A stretch of 54,586 nt of DNA from Lachnospiraceae bacterium (lineage in GTDB: Bacteria; Bacillota; Clostridia; Lachnospirales; Lachnospiraceae). The position numbers and the translations under genes are program-made. Shown piece by piece: positions 50,126-54,586 of the stretch (position 1 is the first letter of the stretch; each line of letters begins with the position of its first letter). The notes under the pieces are model-generated. The model saw nothing but the letters and a program-made list of their open reading frames with translations. It did no database searches and was not told where the DNA came from. Location: contig JAFZNO010000101.1 in NCBI GenBank assembly GCA_017552985.1, positions 1 to 54,586 on the forward strand, written 5' to 3'.

Positions 50126-50379
50126 GAAAATCCTCCTGTTTTGTTTCCAAGTTCATAAAAATACTGTTACGGCACGTTAAACCATAACAAAATCACGCAC
50201 GGCCCCCTAGCCATGCACGCGCTTTTGTTCGTTCACGATTTTCATCTGTTTTACGTGGGGAATCATAATCTAAGAATACTTAGGAAATGTCTGTCATCTA
50301 TACTTCTGCATTGTAATATAAAATTCTCAAAAATGGAAGAGCCAAAATAAAAAAAATCAATTTCTTTCAAAAGCCATAC
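50126..50379. other. Divergent intergenic region between rho and the malic enzyme gene
   Basis: About 340 bases separate the two divergent genes. The right end contains the malic enzyme promoter. The left 250 bases must hold the rho promoter and leader, but I see no convincing -35/-10 pair. It is AT-rich with a short CTAAG palindrome near 50270-50283 and no credible small ORF. Confidence 0.5.
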
Positions 50380-50408
50380 TTGAAACTTCGTATTTCATAG
50401 GCTATACT
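50380..50408 (+). promoter_or_regulatory. Sigma-A promoter of the malic enzyme gene
   Basis: TTGAAA (50380-50385), 17 bases and TATACT (50403-50408), about 55 bases before the ATG. Confidence 0.75.
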
Positions 50409-50417
50409 GTATACAGT
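50406..50417. promoter_or_regulatory. 12-bp palindrome overlapping the malic enzyme promoter
   Basis: ACTGTATACAGT is a perfect palindrome covering the end of the -10 element and the expected transcript start, followed by seven T. It could be an operator for a dimeric (for example GntR-type) repressor. Confidence 0.45.
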
Positions 50418-50462
50418 TTTTTTGTAACAATGACAATATAGAAAAAGAAAAGAGGTTTTTTC

Positions 50463-51617
50463 ATGACGACGAACGAAAAAGCAATGATGATGCACAAAGA
50501 ATGGAACGGAAAGATCGAGACCGTTGCCAAGGCTCCCGTAAAAACGAGGGAGGATCTGGCCATCGCCTATACCCCCGGCGTAGCTGAGCCCTGCAAGGCC
50601 ATCCATGAGGATCCCGAGCTGGCATACACCTACACCATGAAGGCAAATACCATCGCAGTCGTATCCGACGGCAGCGCCGTACTTGGTCTCGGCAACATCG
50701 GCCCTCACGCAGCCATGCCCGTTATGGAAGGTAAGGCCGTTCTGTTCAAGGAATTCGGCGGCGTAAACGCGGTTCCCATCTGCCTTGACACCCAGGACAC
50801 CGAAGAGATCATCAAGGCCGTTACCTGGCTTGCTCCCACCTTCGGCGGCATCAACTTAGAGGACATCAGCGCTCCCAGATGCTTTGAGATCGAGGAGAGA
50901 CTGAAGGCTACCCTGAACATTCCCGTGTTCCATGATGACCAGCACGGAACCGCCATCGTAGTTTTGGCCGGCATTATCAACTCCCTGAAGGTGATCGGCA
51001 AAAAGAAAGAGGATTGCCGCATCGTCGTAAACGGCGCGGGCAGCGCAGGCATTGCCATCTCCAAGCTTCTTTTGAAATTTGGTTTCCCTTACGTTACCAT
51101 CTGTGACACCACCGGCATCATCTCCAAGAACAGGACCAACCTGAACTGGATCAAGAAAGAGATGGCTGAGGTTACCAACCTGGATGGTCTGGACGGTACC
51201 TTGGCTGACGCCATGAAGGGTGCAGACATTTTCGTAGGCGTATCCGCTCCCGGCGTTGTTACCCCTGAAATGGTAAAGAGCATGAACAACGACGCGATCA
51301 TCTTCGCACTGGCTAATCCCGTTCCCGAGATCATGCCTGACGTTGCAAAGGCTGCCGGCGCAAGGATCGTTGGAACCGGAAGAAGCGACTTCCCCAACCA
51401 GGTCAACAACGTGGTTGCATTCCCCGGCATCTTCAAGGGTGCTTTGGAAGGCCGTGCTCCTCAGATCACCGAGGAAATGAAGCTTGCTGCCGCTCTCGCG
51501 ATCGCAGGTCTTGTTCCTGAAAACGAGCTCTCTGAGGACAACGTAATGCCCGAAGCATTCAATCCCAAGGTTGCAGACGTGGTTGCAGAGGCAGTAAAGA
51601 GCCACATCAAGAGATAA
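50463..51617 (+). CDS. NAD(P)-dependent malic enzyme
   Basis: The 384-residue cytosolic enzyme decarboxylates malate to pyruvate with reduction of NAD(P). It is the short clostridial type: YTPGVAEPCKAI near residue 37, the active-site region FGGINLEDISAPRCFEIEE, DDQHGTA, the nucleotide-binding VNGAGSAGIAISKLLL near 196, and FALANPVPEI in the C-terminal part. It lacks the phosphotransacetylase extension of large malic enzymes. It is preceded by AAAGAGG and starts a three-gene plus-strand group with the TIGR01212-type and DUF4364 genes. Codon choice is strongly biased, suggesting high expression. Confidence 0.95.
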   Translation: MTTNEKAMMMHKEWNGKIETVAKAPVKTREDLAIAYTPGVAEPCKAIHEDPELAYTYTMKANTIAVVSDGSAVLGLGNIGPHAAMPVMEGKAVLFKEFGGVNAVPICLDTQDTEEIIKAVTWLAPTFGGINLEDISAPRCFEIEERLKATLNIPVFHDDQHGTAIVVLAGIINSLKVIGKKKEDCRIVVNGAGSAGIAISKLLLKFGFPYVTICDTTGIISKNRTNLNWIKKEMAEVTNLDGLDGTLADAMKGADIFVGVSAPGVVTPEMVKSMNNDAIIFALANPVPEIMPDVAKAAGARIVGTGRSDFPNQVNNVVAFPGIFKGALEGRAPQITEEMKLAAALAIAGLVPENELSEDNVMPEAFNPKVADVVAEAVKSHIKR

Positions 51618-51635
51618 GCTCATAAAGGAGAATTT

Positions 51636-52613
51636 ATGACGGATTGGCACGGAAAGCCCTACTATTCCCTCGATGCCTATTGCAAGAACGTATATCATCA
51701 TAAGATTTACAAAATAGCCCTGAACGCTCACCTGACCTGTCCCAACCGGGACGGTCGCCTGGGCCTTCGGGGCTGTATCTTCTGTAGCGCCGGCGGAAGC
51801 GGTGAATTTGCAGTTCCGGTGGAAAGTGCTGACCAATGGGACGTGGAGAGACAGCTGCAACAAGGCATGGCTCTCTTTGGTCAAAAGAACGTGGGCGAGG
51901 AATTCATCGCGTATTTTCAAGCTTACACAAACACTTACGGGCCCCTTTCCTATTTGGAATCCATTTACCGGAGCGCCCTCTCCCATCCCAAGGTCCGCGG
52001 CATCTCCATCGCGACGCGTCCGGACTGCGTGGAGGAACCCGTGATCCGTCTCCTGACGGAATTAAAGGCTCAGTACCCTGAGAAGTTCATCTGGGTGGAG
52101 CTTGGGCTTCAGACCATTCACGAGAGCACCGCAACCTATCTGCGTCGCGGCTATCCCTTAAACGTTTTCGAGGATGCCTTTGCGAGGCTGTCCGATGCCG
52201 GGATCCCCGTGATCGTTCACCTGATCCTCGGTCTCCCTGGTGAAAACCAGGAAATGATCCTTCAAAGCGTCAAATGGGTCAGTGACCGAAAGCCCTTTGG
52301 CGTTAAACTCCAGCTCCTTCACGTATTAAAAAACACGGATCTCGCAACGGATTATGCGGAAGGGAAATTTAAGGTTCTGTCCCAGGAAGCATATCTTTCC
52401 TTATTGGCAGAATGCATCGCGCTGCTGGATCCCGGAATCGTCATTCACAGGGTGACGGGTGACGGCAGGGGAACCGACCTGATCGCGCCGGATTGGAGCA
52501 AAAATAAAAAGGCCGTGTTAAACGGCCTGCACCACTTGTTAAAAGAAAAAAACATACGGCAGGGCTGCCGAAAAGAGGTAAACTATGATACAGGATCCCC
52601 TAACGCTCTATAA
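51636..52613 (+). CDS. TIGR01212-family radical SAM protein
   Basis: A 325-residue protein with the family start DWHGKPYYSLDAYCKNVYHHKIYKI-like region, then LTCPNRDGRLGLRGCIFC, which carries the cluster cysteines in the spaced arrangement typical of TIGR01212 (YtqA-like) proteins. Later motifs VELGLQTIHESTA and HLILGLPGENQ resemble Elp3/MiaB-type radical SAM barrels. The function of the family is not established; RNA or tRNA modification has been suggested. It follows the malic enzyme by 18 bases with AAAGGAG and overlaps the DUF4364 gene by 29 bases. Confidence 0.9.
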   Translation: MTDWHGKPYYSLDAYCKNVYHHKIYKIALNAHLTCPNRDGRLGLRGCIFCSAGGSGEFAVPVESADQWDVERQLQQGMALFGQKNVGEEFIAYFQAYTNTYGPLSYLESIYRSALSHPKVRGISIATRPDCVEEPVIRLLTELKAQYPEKFIWVELGLQTIHESTATYLRRGYPLNVFEDAFARLSDAGIPVIVHLILGLPGENQEMILQSVKWVSDRKPFGVKLQLLHVLKNTDLATDYAEGKFKVLSQEAYLSLLAECIALLDPGIVIHRVTGDGRGTDLIAPDWSKNKKAVLNGLHHLLKEKNIRQGCRKEVNYDTGSPNAL

Positions 52614-53100
52614 ACTGATCGTCCTTTACATGTTGGACCGCGTGAATTTCCCCATGACAAACGCCCAGATCAGCGATTTCGTTTTGGAGAAGGAATATAC
52701 CAATTTCCTGACCCTGCAAACAGTGATCAACGAGTTGACGGAGGCCGGAATGATCTCCGCCCAGTCCATCCGCAACAGAACCCACCTCTCCATCACCACG
52801 GAGGGGAAAGAAACCCTGCATTTTTTTGAGAACCGCATTGGCGATGCCATCAAGGCAGACATCAAAAATTATTTTCAGGAAAAAGAATTCGACCTTCGCA
52901 ATGAGATTTCCGTTCTCGCGGATTATTACAAGGCAACCAGCGGCGAATACGAGACCAGGCTTGTCGCCAAGGATCGCGGCCTGTCGCTGATCGACCTGAC
53001 CCTCTCCGTTCCCACGAAGGAACTCGCGGAAACCATCTGCGACAACTGGCAAAAAAAGAACCAGGAAGTCTATCAATACGTCATTAAGGCATTATTTTAA
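52585..53100 (+). CDS. DUF4364 family protein, winged-helix-like
   Basis: The 171-residue protein begins DPLTLYKLIVLYMLDRVNFPMT and has an N-terminal helix-turn-helix-like part (NAQISDFVLEKEYTNFLTLQTVINELTEAGMI), then a beta-hairpin HLSITTEGKETL as in winged helices. This is the DUF4364 family common in Clostridia, probably DNA-binding regulators, though no target is known. It overlaps the end of the radical SAM gene by 29 bases with its AAAGAGG site inside that gene. Confidence 0.85.
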   Translation: MIQDPLTLYKLIVLYMLDRVNFPMTNAQISDFVLEKEYTNFLTLQTVINELTEAGMISAQSIRNRTHLSITTEGKETLHFFENRIGDAIKADIKNYFQEKEFDLRNEISVLADYYKATSGEYETRLVAKDRGLSLIDLTLSVPTKELAETICDNWQKKNQEVYQYVIKALF

Positions 53101-53116
53101 GATATTCATATTTCCA

Positions 53117-53155
53117 GAAAAAATACGGAGGCTGACCATAAAATCAGCCTCCGTA
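53117..53155 (-). terminator. Intrinsic terminator after rarA
   Basis: TACGGAGGCTGA and TCAGCCTCCGTA (53124-53155) pair perfectly around eight bases. On the minus strand six T follow. It also separates the convergent DUF4364 gene, where the U-tract is poor. Confidence 0.9.
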
Positions 53156-53187
53156 AATTATTGGTGCGAATCATGCTTTTCCCACCC

Positions 53188-54531
53188 TTATTTTTCCTTC
53201 CCTTTTGCCTCTGTCTTAATCTTTTTCATATGCTCCTTGATTTTCACCTCATAACCATTTCCAGTGGGTTTATAGAATTCCTTCCCATTCAACTCATAGG
53301 GCAGATACTGCTGCTCCACGTAATGATTCGGATAATCATGCGCATATTTGTAACCTGTTCCGTGTCCCAATTTTGCCGCTCCTTTATAATGTGCGTCCTG
53401 CAGATGCGTGGGAATGGGAAGGTTTCCCGTCCGCTCCACCTCCTGCATCGCCTCAAAAATCCCACAACATGCATTGCTCTTCGGAGCACAAGCCACATAG
53501 GAAACCGCCTGCGCCAAGATCAGCTGTGCCTCGGGCATGCCGATGCGTTCCACCGCCAGAGAGGCATTCACTGCCACCACCAGCGCCTGCGGATCCGCAT
53601 TTCCCACGTCCTCCGACGCACAGATCATGATCCTTCTTGCAATAAACTTCACGTCCTCACCCGAAACAAGCATTCTCGCGAGATAATACAGTGCCGCGTC
53701 GGGGTCTGATCCGCGCATGCTCTTGATGAACGCAGAGATCACGTCATAATGATTATCCCCATTCTTGTCATAGCGCATCACGCGCTTTTGGATGCATTCC
53801 TGCGCCACCTCGATCGTCAGATGAATCTTTCCGTCCTCCCCGCGGGACGTCGTCATAATGCCAAGCTCCACGGCATTCAACGCATGCCTTGCGTCCCCTC
53901 CTGCAAGATCCGCAAGAAACTCCTTTGCATCCTCGTCTATGACGGCGTCATAAGCCCCCATGCCTCGTTCCTTGTCATAAACCGCCTTTTCGATCAAGGC
54001 CATCACGTTTTCTTTTGAAAGTGGCTTCAACTCAAAGATGATCGACCGCGACAGCAATGCCCCATTCACTTCAAAATAGGGATTCTCCGTCGTGGCGCCG
54101 ATCAAAATGATGGTTCCGTCCTCCACAATGGGAAGAAGATAATCCTGCTGCCCCTTATTAAATCTATGAATCTCATCGATAAAAAGAATCGTGCGGCGCC
54201 CAAACATTCCCTGTTCCTGCTTCGCCTTCTCCACGACCTCTTCCATGTCCTTCTTTCCGGCAACCGTCGCATTGATCTGCGTAAACGTTGCACTTGTCGT
54301 ATTCGCGATCACCTTCGCCAGCGTCGTCTTTCCCGTGCCGGGCGGCCCATAAAAAATGACGGAACTGATCTTGTCCGCCTTGATGGCCCTGTAAAGCAAC
54401 TTATCCTTCCCAATCACGTGCTCCTGCCCCACCACCTCATCCAGGCTCTTCGGCCGCATCCGCGCCGCCAACGGCGATTCCTTCTCCATCTTCGTACTTC
54501 TCATATACTCAAACAAATCCATGTTGTCCAT
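53188..54531 (-). CDS. rarA: Replication-associated recombination protein A (RarA/MgsA AAA ATPase)
   Basis: The 447-residue clamp-loader-like ATPase acts at stalled replication forks. The N-terminal part has PLAARMRPKSLDEVVGQEH, Walker A FYGPPGTGKTTLAKVI near residue 60 and Walker B ILFIDEIHRFNKGQQD. The C-terminal tetramerisation part has MRGSDPDAALYYLARMLVSGED and ends with ALNGKEFYKP-like strands (LPYELNGKEFYKPTGNGYE). Length and motifs are typical. GAGGAAG precedes the ATG. The promoter lies near or beyond the right window edge. Confidence 0.96.
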   Translation of the reverse strand: MDNMDLFEYMRSTKMEKESPLAARMRPKSLDEVVGQEHVIGKDKLLYRAIKADKISSVIFYGPPGTGKTTLAKVIANTTSATFTQINATVAGKKDMEEVVEKAKQEQGMFGRRTILFIDEIHRFNKGQQDYLLPIVEDGTIILIGATTENPYFEVNGALLSRSIIFELKPLSKENVMALIEKAVYDKERGMGAYDAVIDEDAKEFLADLAGGDARHALNAVELGIMTTSRGEDGKIHLTIEVAQECIQKRVMRYDKNGDNHYDVISAFIKSMRGSDPDAALYYLARMLVSGEDVKFIARRIMICASEDVGNADPQALVVAVNASLAVERIGMPEAQLILAQAVSYVACAPKSNACCGIFEAMQEVERTGNLPIPTHLQDAHYKGAAKLGHGTGYKYAHDYPNHYVEQQYLPYELNGKEFYKPTGNGYEVKIKEHMKKIKTEAKGKEK

Positions 54532-54586
54532 TCCACTTCCTCACTCTCGGTCCAGTCCATCGGATCTCCATCCCGGCCCACCCGCA
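54532..54586. other. Right-edge sequence upstream of rarA
   Basis: These 55 bases hold the rarA ribosome site and otherwise nothing recognisable. Confidence 0.4.

Noticed and set aside
50856-51986. 376-codon minus-strand open frame across the malic enzyme and radical SAM genes
   Set aside because: It crosses two confident plus-strand genes and has no ribosome site; it follows from low stop-codon frequency in highly expressed genes.

Overview
The window looks like chromosomal DNA from a spore-forming gut Clostridium relative, most likely Lachnospiraceae. The evidence is the full spoIIIA operon, an intracellular beta-mannan phosphorolysis locus of the type known from Roseburia, an orphan FeoB-associated cysteine-rich protein, an infC-rpmI-rplT operon with an attenuator-like leader, and low-GC Gram-positive ribosome binding sites. 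No tRNA, rRNA, CRISPR array, phage gene or transposase gene was seen. Most genes lie on the minus strand.

Layout: 1-139 is a long nested inverted repeat of unknown class. 229-5262 is spoIIIAA-AH (minus) with a sigma-E-like promoter, carrying an odd 161-nt spoIIIAA/spoIIIAB overlap. 5364-5577 is a small FeoB-associated gene behind a strong hairpin. 5791-14780 is a mannan operon read as GH130_2, CE2 esterase, LacI regulator, CE17 esterase, GH36 alpha-galactosidase, GH130_1, ManA; it has a promoter, 10-bp phased repeats and a palindrome as candidate operators, but no transporter or epimerase. 15039-17272 holds a DHH phosphoesterase, a probable 21-residue hydrophobic microprotein and a ferredoxin-type aldo/keto reductase.

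17400-31670 is a run of eight tightly packed minus-strand genes behind one consensus promoter: FIST-EAL protein, soluble sugar-binding-domain diguanylate cyclase, AGCS amino-acid/cation symporter, radical SAM-SPASM enzyme, signal-anchored DUF2207-like membrane protein with a cytosolic (Cys-Ala)6 tail, GH27 alpha-galactosidase, GH13 amylase-like enzyme, and a degenerate REC-GGDEF plus EAL protein. The radical SAM gene overlaps the Cys-Ala-tailed gene by four bases. I read this pair as a candidate peptide or protein thioether-maturation system acting on a membrane-anchored substrate, and it is the most promising undescribed system here.

31873-36392 holds an OmpR/VanS-like two-component system divergent from a cardiolipin synthase, with three 11-bp-spaced direct repeats between them. 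36475-40398 is glmS, rplT, rpmI, infC (probable AUU start) and a CarD-like regulator. 40524-45023 has a MATE exporter, an AraC regulator and a beta-helix lipoprotein. 45076-50125 is rpmE, a DUF1385 membrane protein, prmC, prfA and a rho with a long Gln/Pro/Ala-rich insert. 50463-54531 is a malic enzyme, a TIGR01212-type radical SAM protein, a DUF4364 regulator-like protein and rarA.

All assignments come from reading translated sequence, motifs and spacing by eye; no database search was possible.
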